From contig NZ_CP017479.1 of the NCBI RefSeq assembly GCF_001761465.1, positions 2,852,001 through 2,916,000 of the forward strand: a stretch of 64,000 nt of DNA, written 5' to 3'. The translations under genes were made by a program, and so were the position numbers. Each line of letters starts with the position of its first letter. Within the stretch, counting starts at the first letter, position 1. Below the pieces are notes generated by a model. It was not told where the DNA came from, made no database searches, and saw only the letters and a list, made by a program, of their open reading frames with translations. Of this stretch, positions 33,761-42,954 are shown one piece after another. This stretch comes from Flavobacterium gilvum. GTDB taxonomy: Bacteria; Bacteroidota; Bacteroidia; Flavobacteriales; Flavobacteriaceae.

Positions 33761-36022
33761 TTATAAATTTTTAATCACAAATTCACTTCTTCTGTTCAAT
33801 TCGTGTTGTTCTTCATCGCAAGAATCTTCGGGAACACATTTTACAATTGGAACAGATTCCCCATAACCTTTGGCATAAATTCTGTTTTTAGGAATCCCTT
33901 GTTCTATAATGTAATTTCGAGTTGCATCAGCTCTTTTTTGAGAAAGGTCTTCATTGAATTTTGCGTTACCACGATTGTCTGTATGTGAACCAATTTCTAC
34001 AACCATTTCAGGATATTTATTCATTAATTCAGCGACCCGATTCAATATTTTTTTTGATTCTTTTCGAATGTACCACATATTGTAATCAAAATAAATAGGA
34101 TCGGTTTTGATGATTAAACGGTCTTTGTCTTTTACCACATCTTTTTCGGTGGCTACAATCGCTTCTGTTTTTTCTTTTTTCTTAGCTGCCGCTATTTCTT
34201 TTGTCTTTTTATCGGCTTCTAATTTTTCTTTTTTTAATTGTTCAGCAGTAGCTAAGTTTGCCAATCTTTTTTCCTCAAGAGCAATAGCATCTTCTTTTTT
34301 CTTTTGTTTGAGAGCGTTGGCTTCAGCAGTTTTCTTTTCTTGAAGTGCTATCGCATCTGCTTTCTTTTTTTGTTGAATTGACACTAATTCAGCCGCTTTC
34401 AATTGCTGTGCTTTGAGTAAATCGTCTGCCTTTTTTTTCTCAAATGCAATTTGCTCTTCTTTTTTGATAATTTCCAAAGATCGAATATCCATAGAACCAT
34501 CGTTTGATTTTTTTCTTTCAGCCGAAGAATGGAACGATTTTGAATTTTCGGTATAATTTTCTTTGGTTGCTACTATTGAGTAATTTGATTCACATTCAAT
34601 TGTAAAATTAAATTTTCCATCGGCATCAGTTATTCCTTTTTCAAGCTCTTGATTGGAACTGTTTTTTAAAACTACCGTAGCATTTTTCAGCGCAAGATGC
34701 GAATCAGTGTCGGTGATGATTCCTGCGATATATTGTTTGCAGTCTTCTATAATAAGTTCTTTGGTTTCTTTTAAAGAATAAATATCATCTTTTCCTTTTC
34801 CTCCCGGTCTATCCGACGAAAAATATCCTTCTTTGGTATCAGAATTGATGGTAAAGGCAAAATCATCATAACCTGAATTCAACGGAAGTCCAACATTTGA
34901 AGCTTTAGAATACGAATTGTTTTGAATATCAGAAACAAAAACATCCAAAGCTCCGTAACTTTCACGACCATTTGAAGAAAAATATAATTTATTGTCTTTC
35001 GAAACAAATGGAAATTGTTCTCTTTTGGAAGTATTAATGTTCTCTCCCAAATTAATTGGAGTTCCGTACGTTGTTCCTTCTATAGAAACTTTATAAATAT
35101 CAAAAGAACCCAATGTTCCCGGCATGTCTGATGCAAAATAAAGTGTTTTTTCATCTGGACTCAAAGCAGGATGCTCAACAGAATAATTAGGACTATTAAA
35201 AGGTAACGCCGTAATATTCGTCCATTTATCTTTTACAAATTCAGCTCTGAAAATTTGAATGTTTGAAATTTTGTCAGCATTTTTCGCTCTACTTCCATTG
35301 TTAGAATTGTTTCGGGTAAAATACATGAATTTCCCATCTTTAGTAAAAATAGCATTTGATTCGTGCATTGGTGATTTTAAATCTTTTGAAAAATAAGTAA
35401 TCGAAGAATCACTAACATTTATATTTTTTAATGGAATACTGACCAAATTGAGATATAATTCATTATTCCATTTGTAGGTTTTGTCGAATAAATTAGGTTT
35501 CTTTTTGACTGCTGCAAAAACCAATTTATCACCAAATACAACCGCTCCAAACTCCGAATTCTCGGTATTTAATGGCAAATTTTGAATAGTATATCTGTTG
35601 CCAATAGCACTAACATTTTTTAAGGTTTTGATATCACTTTCCAACTTTTCGATTGCTCTACTATTATTTGAAGCCGAATAAAACTTTCGCATAACATCAT
35701 TGGCTTCGTTGTATTTTCCTTTGGCTTTCAATGTTTGGGTGTATCGAAAATAAACATCTTCGGAAAGGTTTTTGTTATTGCTATGAACCAAAATTGCATA
35801 TTGTTTTTGAGCATTATCGAAATCATTTGTAAAGAAATAACAATCTCCTAAGTTTTGAATCACTTCCTGTGTTTGGATTTTGTTACTGATTTTTTCGTAC
35901 AAAGGAATGGCTTCGCTATAATATGTTTTATTAAAAAAACGGTTAGCTCTTTCCAAATCTTGCTGTTGCGCTTGTATGAATTGGATTGAAAATACGATGA
36001 GGAGTATATATATATGTTTCAT
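33761..36022 (-). CDS. OmpA family protein with TPR and PD40 repeats (type IX-associated)
   Basis: 753 residues. A signal peptide ends near QAQQ (residue 19). TPR-like helices span about 20-125. Next come several PD40/WD40-like beta-propeller repeats (ALSPDEKTLYFASDMPGTLG, SKDNKLYFSSNGRESYGALD, GYFSSDRPGGKGKDDIYSL) to about 415. A carboxypeptidase-regulatory-like domain covers about 425-490. A Lys/Ala/Glu-rich predicted coiled coil of about 100 residues follows. The C-terminal OmpA domain (VEIGSHTDNRGNAKFNEDLS with RADATRNYIIEQGIP) binds peptidoglycan. It resembles the T9SS-linked OmpA proteins that accompany PorP/SprF genes. The protein probably tethers the surface system encoded upstream to the cell wall. 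Confidence 0.9.
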   Translation of the reverse strand: MKHIYILLIVFSIQFIQAQQQDLERANRFFNKTYYSEAIPLYEKISNKIQTQEVIQNLGDCYFFTNDFDNAQKQYAILVHSNNKNLSEDVYFRYTQTLKAKGKYNEANDVMRKFYSASNNSRAIEKLESDIKTLKNVSAIGNRYTIQNLPLNTENSEFGAVVFGDKLVFAAVKKKPNLFDKTYKWNNELYLNLVSIPLKNINVSDSSITYFSKDLKSPMHESNAIFTKDGKFMYFTRNNSNNGSRAKNADKISNIQIFRAEFVKDKWTNITALPFNSPNYSVEHPALSPDEKTLYFASDMPGTLGSFDIYKVSIEGTTYGTPINLGENINTSKREQFPFVSKDNKLYFSSNGRESYGALDVFVSDIQNNSYSKASNVGLPLNSGYDDFAFTINSDTKEGYFSSDRPGGKGKDDIYSLKETKELIIEDCKQYIAGIITDTDSHLALKNATVVLKNSSNQELEKGITDADGKFNFTIECESNYSIVATKENYTENSKSFHSSAERKKSNDGSMDIRSLEIIKKEEQIAFEKKKADDLLKAQQLKAAELVSIQQKKKADAIALQEKKTAEANALKQKKKEDAIALEEKRLANLATAEQLKKEKLEADKKTKEIAAAKKKEKTEAIVATEKDVVKDKDRLIIKTDPIYFDYNMWYIRKESKKILNRVAELMNKYPEMVVEIGSHTDNRGNAKFNEDLSQKRADATRNYIIEQGIPKNRIYAKGYGESVPIVKCVPEDSCDEEQHELNRRSEFVIKNL

Positions 36023-36035
36023 ATTTTATTCTTTT

Positions 36036-36971
36036 TTAGAAAAATCTGGGTGATTTATCGTATCCTTTGCCTAATAAATCCAAGTTATACAGCAGGACAA
36101 TTTCATGTGAACCAGAACTGAATTGACTCAGATTGGAAGTGATATAATCATAAGAATAGCCTATTCTCAAACTTGGAGTAACATTCACATTCATCAATAA
36201 ACTTACAGAATCATCAAAACGGTAGGCAGCTCCAAATTCGAATTTTTCATTATACAATACATTAGCCGTTAAATCGACAGAAACTGGTGCTCCTTTTACA
36301 AATATTGCCATTGCAGCCGGTTTGAATTTAAAAGCTTGGTTGATGTCAAAAACATATCCTCCTGTCAAATAAGTATGGATTTCCTGCGGTCCAAAGGAAT
36401 TTGAAGTTGATCTTGATTTGATATGTTCAGACGAAAGCAGGTTTGGAGCTGAAACACCTATATAATAATTATCTCCAAAATAGTAAGCTCCTACTCCAAT
36501 ATTGGGCACTGTTTCGTTTATGTTTTCTGCAAATGCTTTATCTGTAGAAATATCACCACTATTCAATTGAAAACCATTAAAATTGGTACTTATCGACGAA
36601 AATCCAGCTTTTAGCCCAAATGAAAGTTTTTGCTTTTCATTCAATTGAAGAACATAGGCAAAATCGGCATAGAAATTAGTTTCTTTTTTGGCTCCATTTC
36701 CAATATTGTCAGACACTAGCGATAAGCCTGTTTCTATTTTTTTGTTTATAGGTGTATGTGCAAATAAGGTCAGGGTTTTGGGTGCTCCCTCTATTCCTGC
36801 CCATTGGTAACGGTACAAACTTCCTAAATTAAGAATTGCAGGAGTTGCTGTCGTATATGCAGGATTTATTACACTCATATTATTCATATATTGTGTAAAA
36901 TGTGGGTCTTGCTGTGCTGTTGCCTTTAGTGCGGAAAGGAATATAAACACAAGAAGTACTATTTTTTTCAT
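36036..36971 (-). CDS. PorP/SprF family type IX secretion-associated membrane protein
   Basis: 311 residues. The signal peptide ends in ATAQQ (near residue 20), followed by DPHFTQYMNNMSVINPAYT, the characteristic PorP/SprF start. The rest alternates as outer membrane beta strands, with RIGYSYDYITSNLSQFSSGSHE near the C-terminus. Family members help individual type IX cargo proteins reach the cell surface (SprF serves SprB in F. johnsoniae). The gene sits 27 bp after a large type B-sorted protein and 13 bp before the OmpA gene, the standard three-gene arrangement. Confidence 0.93.
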   Translation of the reverse strand: MKKIVLLVFIFLSALKATAQQDPHFTQYMNNMSVINPAYTTATPAILNLGSLYRYQWAGIEGAPKTLTLFAHTPINKKIETGLSLVSDNIGNGAKKETNFYADFAYVLQLNEKQKLSFGLKAGFSSISTNFNGFQLNSGDISTDKAFAENINETVPNIGVGAYYFGDNYYIGVSAPNLLSSEHIKSRSTSNSFGPQEIHTYLTGGYVFDINQAFKFKPAAMAIFVKGAPVSVDLTANVLYNEKFEFGAAYRFDDSVSLLMNVNVTPSLRIGYSYDYITSNLSQFSSGSHEIVLLYNLDLLGKGYDKSPRFF

Positions 36972-36998
36972 CAGAATAAATTTATTGGTAAAAATGAA

Positions 36999-39900
36999 TT
37001 ATCGGTTTAAATAAAGTTGACCTTGTTTTGGAGGTAAATTATCTTTATTATAATTGATAATATAAAAGTAAACTCCTGTTGGGGCATCACCGCTAATGAA
37101 ACTTGAATTGGAATTTTTACCATCCCAAGCTGGTTTGTTATTGTCTCCCTTGAACATCACATTTCCGTATCTGTTGAAAATTTCTAATGTATAATTTGGA
37201 AATGAAAATTCGATATCTGTGATTTGAAAAGTATCATTTACTCCATCTCCATTTGGCGAAAAGCCATCAGGGATTTTTAAGCCTTCAGGAGTTACTGAGC
37301 AATTGGTTAATGTAACGATTGTTGATAGCGGACTGGAATAACATTTAGTTGTTGTATCATAATCAAATCCATAATAAGTAACTCCTTCTTCGAGTAAATG
37401 TGTATTTGGAAGTGCTGTTCCATTTGACTGAGTATCAAACCAAGTTAAATTTGACGAAGCAGTTGTATTGTTTGACAAATTAAAAATGGTAGGCTTGTTT
37501 ATTCCGCAGAATTGGTTTCCATTCGACTTTAAAACTGGTATTGGAACAGTGTTTATCTGAACACTAATGGTGGTTGCCAACGATTCGCAACCGGAGGCAT
37601 TAGATTCTTTGACAAAATAATTTTTTGTTGTCAATGGTTTATTTGCAGGCAAAGGTGTTGTACTTGTCGCAGTATCATACCATTTGTATTGATTTCCGTT
37701 TGGAACTAAATTAGCGACAGTTGCCAAATCAGTTTCGCAAAATTTTTGATTACTAGCTGTTGGACTATTAGGTATGGCATTTACAGTAAAATTTTTAGAA
37801 AGAGAATTTATTACAGATGAACAGCCATTTCCGACATTCATTATATTGGTTAAAACCAAAGTATTGATTCCTGTATTCTGAAGGTTGGTTGCTGGAATTG
37901 AAAAATTTGTATTTCCATTACTTACTACCAAAGGAATTGTTTGTGAAGCAATAGTATTTGCTCCAGATACTGCATAAGTCAAAGAAACATTTGTCAAAGT
38001 CCTTAATCCTGTAATAGTTACACTTGCAGCTTGTCCCAAACAAACGTTATTTACAGTAACAGCCATATTACTTGTATCAGGAATAGCGTTTACAGCAAAA
38101 CTTTTTGATAATGTTGATGTGTTAGTGCAAAGGGTCAAATTGTTGGTTATGTTGGTTATGGTAATCGTTGTATTTCCTGAATTTGGAATTAAATTTGGAG
38201 CAATAGCAAAAGTTGCTTGACCTGCAGTAATATTCAAAGTTGCAGGAATTGCAGTCGCTATATTGTTTCCTGATAAATTATAAAGAATATTATAATTTCC
38301 ATCGGTAAGATTGGAAGTGCCGGAGAAATTTACATTTGCTGAATATCCTTGGCAAATGGAAGCAATAGCCAATGTTGCATTGTTAATTTGTGGAGTTGAA
38401 TTGATAATGACAGTAATTGTTTTCAAAGGCGATTCACATCCTGTTGTTGTATTTACTTCTTTGACAAAATAATTTCCAGAAATTAATGGAGTTGTATTAC
38501 TCAGAGGAACTGTACTTGTTGCAGAATCAAACCACTGGTATTGACTTCCTTGCGGAATTAAATTAGAAACTTTTGCATTGTCTGAAGTACAAAACTTTTG
38601 ATCATTAGCAACAGGAATACTAGGGATAGGGTTTACAGTAAAATCAGTCTTGTTATTAATTGCCGATGAACATCCTGTTATTGTATTAGCCAAGTTAGTT
38701 ATCGTAAAAGAAGTTAGTCCAACATTTTGCAGATTATTTATTGGAATTATGAAATTAGCCTCTCCACCCGTTACTGTCAAAAGAATAGTTTGTAAACCTG
38801 AAACATTTGCGCCAGAAAGTATATAATCAATCGAAATTGACGTTAAAGTTCCCAAACCAGAAAGTTTTACGTTTGCAGTTTGTCCTTGGCAAATATTTTT
38901 GATTGTTGCTGTAAGATTGGTAGCATCCGGTAGCGGATTTATTGTAAAGGATTTGCTAAGTGCAGCTGTATTGGTACAACCAGTGATTGCATTCGTAATT
39001 TTGGTAATTGTTACAGTGCTTGTACCAGCATTTGGAATCAAATTCTTTGGAATTGTAAAAGTGCCTAATCCACTGCTGATATTAAGTACTGCATTTATAG
39101 CGGTGGCAGTATTCCCTCCGCTTATATTATAAATGATATTATAACTTCCATCAGTAAGATTTGATGTCCCTGAAAAATCTACTTGTGCGTCAAAAGTTTG
39201 ACAAATCGGAGCTATAGTAAGTGTGGCGCTATTGATTTTAGGAATTGGATATATATGCAATACGTCTTCTATTGTACCAATAATATTATTGCAAAGTCCT
39301 AGACTGTTTACATCTTTTATGTTTATGATACTAATGGTGTAATCTTGAACTTGCTGAAAATTTACTGAAGGAATTGGGAAGTTCAACACACCTCCTGAAA
39401 AAAACTGTGTAGTTTTTATTGGTGCAGCAATTCCAGATATACTATAAGTAACTTCATAAGAGCCATTTGGAATGGTTTGAGTACCTTGTGTTAAGATAGC
39501 ATTGTAAGTGGCGGTTGGAATTTCATTCTCACATTTATCAGAGTTTACAGTTAATGTCGCCCCTGTGAAATCAAGTTGTTTTTCAATAGTGATACTAACA
39601 GTTGATGAAAGATCTTTACAAACAGTATTATTTGATTTTACGGTATAAGTAAAAGCATATATTCCAGGACCTCTAGTATTGTATATATTTTGAATGTTGA
39701 TAAAAGAATCTGTATCATTATTTATTTCAGAAGTTCCAAATTCAGTCCAGATTCCATCAGCGTCTTCATCTGCCAATTGGCTATTTAAATCAAGATTTGT
39801 GTAAGAAGCTAATTGATTGGAACACAATTGTAAATTAGTTGGAATCCCAGGTTTTGGAGAACGGTAAATCGACACATAGATTGTTGAAGGAGGCGGTGCA

Positions 39901-40481
39901 ACACATGACCCTATTGCGGGTATTGTATACGTATAAGAATAAGTGTCATCTGGAATGGCAACCGAAGCATTCAAAACGCCTGTTGTAGGGCTCAATCCTC
40001 CCGACCCATCATTGTCTGTCCATGTTCCACTAATTTGTGGATCTGGAAAATTACCATTAAAAACCTGAAATAAATTATAGCTTGTTTCAGAACTACAAAT
40101 AGAGGAATTGGGCGCGGGAACCCCAGTATATCCACCTATTGTTACAGTCACGGTGGCGGTATTGTCAACACAGCCAGAAACATTGGTAACTGTATAGGTA
40201 TAATGATAGATGCCGCTTTTTAAAATTTGTTGAGCATTTAAAACTCCTGTAATCTTGTTTAATCCGCCAGATTTGTCATCATCTCTCCAAGTTCCGCCTA
40301 GAGTTGGATTTCCTCCCAATTGTGAGAACAAATCAATTGTTTTACTAGACGTATTTGCGATATCACAAACGGTAAGCATTACGTTATCATTTCCAGCACA
40401 TTGGGCAAGAACACTTTTTGGACAAAAAAAGAGAATGAATAGGGCAAAAAAGGGAACGGGTAAGTGTAGTTTTTTAACCAT
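36999..40481 (-). CDS. Large secreted repeat protein with type B gliding-motility C-terminal domain
   Basis: 1160 residues. The signal peptide ends near VLAQC (residue 27). The body consists of Ig/PKD-like beta modules with paired Cys. One unit of about 280 residues occurs twice (about 414-694 and 696-972), each beginning NATL and containing ICQ, DFSGTSNLTDG or NFSGTSNLTDG, and FCxxDxAxVxNLxPxGxQYxW. The last 90 residues (IPDGFSPNGDGVNDTFQI, EIFNRYGNVMF, GVYFYIINY) are the type B sorting domain recognised by the type IX secretion system. It is probably a cell-surface adhesin or matrix protein. It is first in the operon with PorP/SprF and OmpA genes. Confidence 0.92.
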   Translation of the reverse strand: MVKKLHLPVPFFALFILFFCPKSVLAQCAGNDNVMLTVCDIANTSSKTIDLFSQLGGNPTLGGTWRDDDKSGGLNKITGVLNAQQILKSGIYHYTYTVTNVSGCVDNTATVTVTIGGYTGVPAPNSSICSSETSYNLFQVFNGNFPDPQISGTWTDNDGSGGLSPTTGVLNASVAIPDDTYSYTYTIPAIGSCVAPPPSTIYVSIYRSPKPGIPTNLQLCSNQLASYTNLDLNSQLADEDADGIWTEFGTSEINNDTDSFINIQNIYNTRGPGIYAFTYTVKSNNTVCKDLSSTVSITIEKQLDFTGATLTVNSDKCENEIPTATYNAILTQGTQTIPNGSYEVTYSISGIAAPIKTTQFFSGGVLNFPIPSVNFQQVQDYTISIINIKDVNSLGLCNNIIGTIEDVLHIYPIPKINSATLTIAPICQTFDAQVDFSGTSNLTDGSYNIIYNISGGNTATAINAVLNISSGLGTFTIPKNLIPNAGTSTVTITKITNAITGCTNTAALSKSFTINPLPDATNLTATIKNICQGQTANVKLSGLGTLTSISIDYILSGANVSGLQTILLTVTGGEANFIIPINNLQNVGLTSFTITNLANTITGCSSAINNKTDFTVNPIPSIPVANDQKFCTSDNAKVSNLIPQGSQYQWFDSATSTVPLSNTTPLISGNYFVKEVNTTTGCESPLKTITVIINSTPQINNATLAIASICQGYSANVNFSGTSNLTDGNYNILYNLSGNNIATAIPATLNITAGQATFAIAPNLIPNSGNTTITITNITNNLTLCTNTSTLSKSFAVNAIPDTSNMAVTVNNVCLGQAASVTITGLRTLTNVSLTYAVSGANTIASQTIPLVVSNGNTNFSIPATNLQNTGINTLVLTNIMNVGNGCSSVINSLSKNFTVNAIPNSPTASNQKFCETDLATVANLVPNGNQYKWYDTATSTTPLPANKPLTTKNYFVKESNASGCESLATTISVQINTVPIPVLKSNGNQFCGINKPTIFNLSNNTTASSNLTWFDTQSNGTALPNTHLLEEGVTYYGFDYDTTTKCYSSPLSTIVTLTNCSVTPEGLKIPDGFSPNGDGVNDTFQITDIEFSFPNYTLEIFNRYGNVMFKGDNNKPAWDGKNSNSSFISGDAPTGVYFYIINYNKDNLPPKQGQLYLNR

Positions 40482-40629
40482 AAATTATATTATTTATTCA
40501 AAAATAGACATTTTCATACAAAATAAAGTCTTTTTGATTTTAATTTAATTCGGTGTTAAAAGTAGTAGTCGAGATTTAATTTTATAGAAAACAGATATGT
40601 TGAGTTATGGCTAATTAGTATATAAAAAA

Positions 40630-40650
40630 AATCCCGACTATGTCGGGATT
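40630..40650 (-). terminator. Terminator of rpsA
   Basis: A 9-bp perfect stem (AATCCCGAC with its complement) and a 3-nt loop are followed on the minus strand by eight or more T residues, 24 nt beyond the rpsA stop codon. Confidence 0.9.
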
Positions 40651-40674
40651 CTCTATATTCAAAAAATCTAAGAA

Positions 40675-42453
40675 TTATTTTTTCTCTGATTTTTCCATTT
40701 TAGCTTTCAATGCAGCTAATACATCATTGTTATCTCCAAGAGTTGCAGCTGGTGCATTTGTTGTAGAGTTAGATGAAGTATTTTCAGTTGCAGCTTTCAC
40801 ATTTTTCTCTTCTTCTTCACGGAAGATAGCAGTGTGAGAAGCAACTACTCTTTTGAATTCTTTATTGAACTCGATTACTTTGAAATCAGCAGTATCACCT
40901 TTTTTCAATTTTTTTCCGTCTTCTTTTTCAAGGTGACGAGTTGGAATGAAAGCAACGATATCATCTCCGAATTCTACAGTAGCTCCTTTGTCAACGATTT
41001 CAGAAATTTCACCATTGTGGATAGTTCCTACAGCAAAAGAATCTTCGTATTGATCCCAAGGATTAGCAGTAGTTTGTTTGTGACCTAAAGATAATTTACG
41101 TCCATCAACATCTAATTCTAATACAACTACATCAAGTTTTTCACCAACATTTACAAATTCAGATGGGTGTTTGATTTTCTTAGTCCAAGAAAGGTCAGAG
41201 ATGTAAATTAATCCATCGATTCCTTCTTCTAATTCTACGAAAATTCCAAAGTTTGTAAAGTTTCTAACGATACCTGTATGTTTAGAACCTACTGGGTATT
41301 TAGAAGTGATATCAGTCCAAGGATCTTGAGTCAATTGTTTGATACCCAAAGACATCTTACGATCATCTCTGTCAAGAGTCAATACAACAGCTTCAACAAC
41401 ATCCCCTACTTTTACGAAATCTTGAGCAGAACGTAAGTGTGTAGACCAAGACATTTCAGAAACGTGGATTAAACCTTCAACACCTTCAGCAACTTCGATA
41501 AATGCACCGTAATCAGCGATTACAACTACTTTACCAGAAACTTTGTCACCAATTTTCAAATCAGCGTTCAAAGCATCCCAAGGGTGAGCGTTCAATTGTT
41601 TCAATCCTAATTGAATTCTTGTTTTCTCATCATCGAAATCAAGGATTACAACGTTCAATTTTTGGTCTAATTCAAGAACTTCACTTGGGTGGTTGATTCT
41701 TGACCAAGAAAGGTCAGTAATGTGGATTAATCCATCAACACCACCTAAGTCAATAAACACACCGTATGAAGTGATGTTTTTAACAACACCTTCCAATACT
41801 TGTCCTTTTTGTAATTGACCGATAATTTCTTTTTTCTGTACTTCGATATCAGCTTCAATAAGCGCTTTATGAGATACAACAACGTTTTTGAATTCGTGGT
41901 TGATTTTTACCACTTTGAATTCCATCATTTTGTTTACATATACATCGTAATCTCTAATTGGCTTAACATCAATTTGAGATCCTGGTAAGAATGCTTCAAT
42001 TCCGAAAACATCAACGATCATACCACCTTTAGTTCTGCATTTTACAAAACCATTAACGATTTCACCTGTTTCGTTTGCAGCAATAACTCTATCCCATGAT
42101 TTGATAGTACGTGCTTTTCTGTGTGATAATACTAGTTGACCAGTTTTGTCCTCACGGATGTCAATTAATACCTCTACTTTGTCACCTACTTTTAAATTTG
42201 GATTGTAACGGAATTCATTTAATGAAATAACACCTTCCGATTTTGCGTTGATATCAACGATAACGTCTCTATCTGTAATTCTCACAACTACTCCTTCTAC
42301 TACTTCTTCTTGGTCAGTAGCGATAAAAGTTTTTGATACTAGTTCTTCGAATTCCAACAAGTTTTTCTCATCCACAGCATCGATACCTTCTTCGAAGTTA
42401 TGCCAGTTGAAATTTGCTAAAAACTCTTCTTGTGATTTTAATTGTTCAGACAT
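40675..42453 (-). CDS. rpsA: 30S ribosomal protein S1
   Basis: 592 residues. It contains consecutive S1 RNA-binding domains, for example VVEGVVVRITDRDVIVDINAK (shown in part as GVVVRITDRDVIVDI), GVVKNITSYGVFIDLGGVDG, GKVVVIADYGAFIEVAEGVEG and GIVRNFTNFGIFVELEEGIDG, with conserved LSWSRINHPSEV-type linkers. The N-terminal 60 residues are an acidic extension and the C-terminal 45 residues are low in complexity. It delivers mRNA to the 30S subunit, which matters in this phylum where Shine-Dalgarno use is weak. A consensus promoter lies about 120 nt upstream. Confidence 0.97.
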   Translation of the reverse strand: MSEQLKSQEEFLANFNWHNFEEGIDAVDEKNLLEFEELVSKTFIATDQEEVVEGVVVRITDRDVIVDINAKSEGVISLNEFRYNPNLKVGDKVEVLIDIREDKTGQLVLSHRKARTIKSWDRVIAANETGEIVNGFVKCRTKGGMIVDVFGIEAFLPGSQIDVKPIRDYDVYVNKMMEFKVVKINHEFKNVVVSHKALIEADIEVQKKEIIGQLQKGQVLEGVVKNITSYGVFIDLGGVDGLIHITDLSWSRINHPSEVLELDQKLNVVILDFDDEKTRIQLGLKQLNAHPWDALNADLKIGDKVSGKVVVIADYGAFIEVAEGVEGLIHVSEMSWSTHLRSAQDFVKVGDVVEAVVLTLDRDDRKMSLGIKQLTQDPWTDITSKYPVGSKHTGIVRNFTNFGIFVELEEGIDGLIYISDLSWTKKIKHPSEFVNVGEKLDVVVLELDVDGRKLSLGHKQTTANPWDQYEDSFAVGTIHNGEISEIVDKGATVEFGDDIVAFIPTRHLEKEDGKKLKKGDTADFKVIEFNKEFKRVVASHTAIFREEEEKNVKAATENTSSNSTTNAPAATLGDNNDVLAALKAKMEKSEKK

Positions 42454-42574
42454 GCTGATAAAAAATTTGTATTCTGTTTTTTCTCGAGTTTCTCCATGCG
42501 AAAGAAAAATACAGAAGTTGTTTTACTTTAATTATTTGATACCTAAAGGAAACTCTTATCCGTCAAAAGGTGTG

Positions 42575-42605
42575 CAAAATTAATTCATTTTTCTGAAACT
42601 GCAAA
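42575..42605 (-). promoter_or_regulatory. Bacteroidota-type promoter of rpsA
   Basis: Read on the minus strand: TTTG (42605-42602), a 19-nt spacer, then TAATTTTG (42582-42575). This is an exact consensus. The predicted leader is about 115 nt, long enough to hold autoregulatory structure for S1. Confidence 0.82.
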
Positions 42606-42670
42606 ACAAAATGCGAGTGATTATCAATCTATTATTGAAGGAGCACAGGATTTCGTTTTTTTCAGGAAGT

Positions 42671-42743
42671 GTAGTCCCGCTTTTCACTACAATCTTATAA
42701 GCCGAACCCCGGCTTATAAGGATTTTCGCTTCAATCGGGGTTA
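42671..42743 (-). ncRNA. Candidate structured RNA, copy A (flavo-1-like)
   Basis: On the minus strand the order is CCCCGATTGAAGCGAAAATC, then a hairpin with an 11-bp perfect stem (CTTATAAGCCG, 42710-42720 with 42694-42704, loop 5 nt), then AGATTGTAGTGAAAAGC and GGGAC. The flanking CCCG (42739-42736) and CGGG (42679-42676) pair and close the structure. A second copy with a different but still paired closing stem lies at 49365-49455. The motif reminds me of the flavo-1 RNA family of Flavobacteriia, from memory and unconfirmed. It lies upstream of the rpsA promoter. The neighbouring 42745-42900 also carries a decayed GTCATTGCGAGG repeat. Confidence 0.5.
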
Positions 42744-42913
42744 GGTTAGAAGTCTAGTATTTCATAAGAAGTAACAAACCCATAGTTTTTCCTCGCAATG
42801 ACAAACTTTGCAAATAGCTTTTGGTTACAAGTTTATACATACTTGACGAAAATCTTAAATCCAAACTTATAAGATTAATGACAATAATATTGTTTTGATT
42901 TAGTTAAAAAACA

Positions 42914-42949
42914 ACAAACCCGACAAATTCAATTTTCTGTCGGGTTTGT
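42914..42949 (-). terminator. Terminator of the nucleoside permease gene
   Basis: A 12-bp perfect stem (ACAAACCCGACA with its complement, 42914-42925 and 42938-42949) with a 12-nt loop and a T-rich tail on the minus strand lies six bases beyond the stop codon. Confidence 0.87.
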
Positions 42950-42954
42950 TTATA

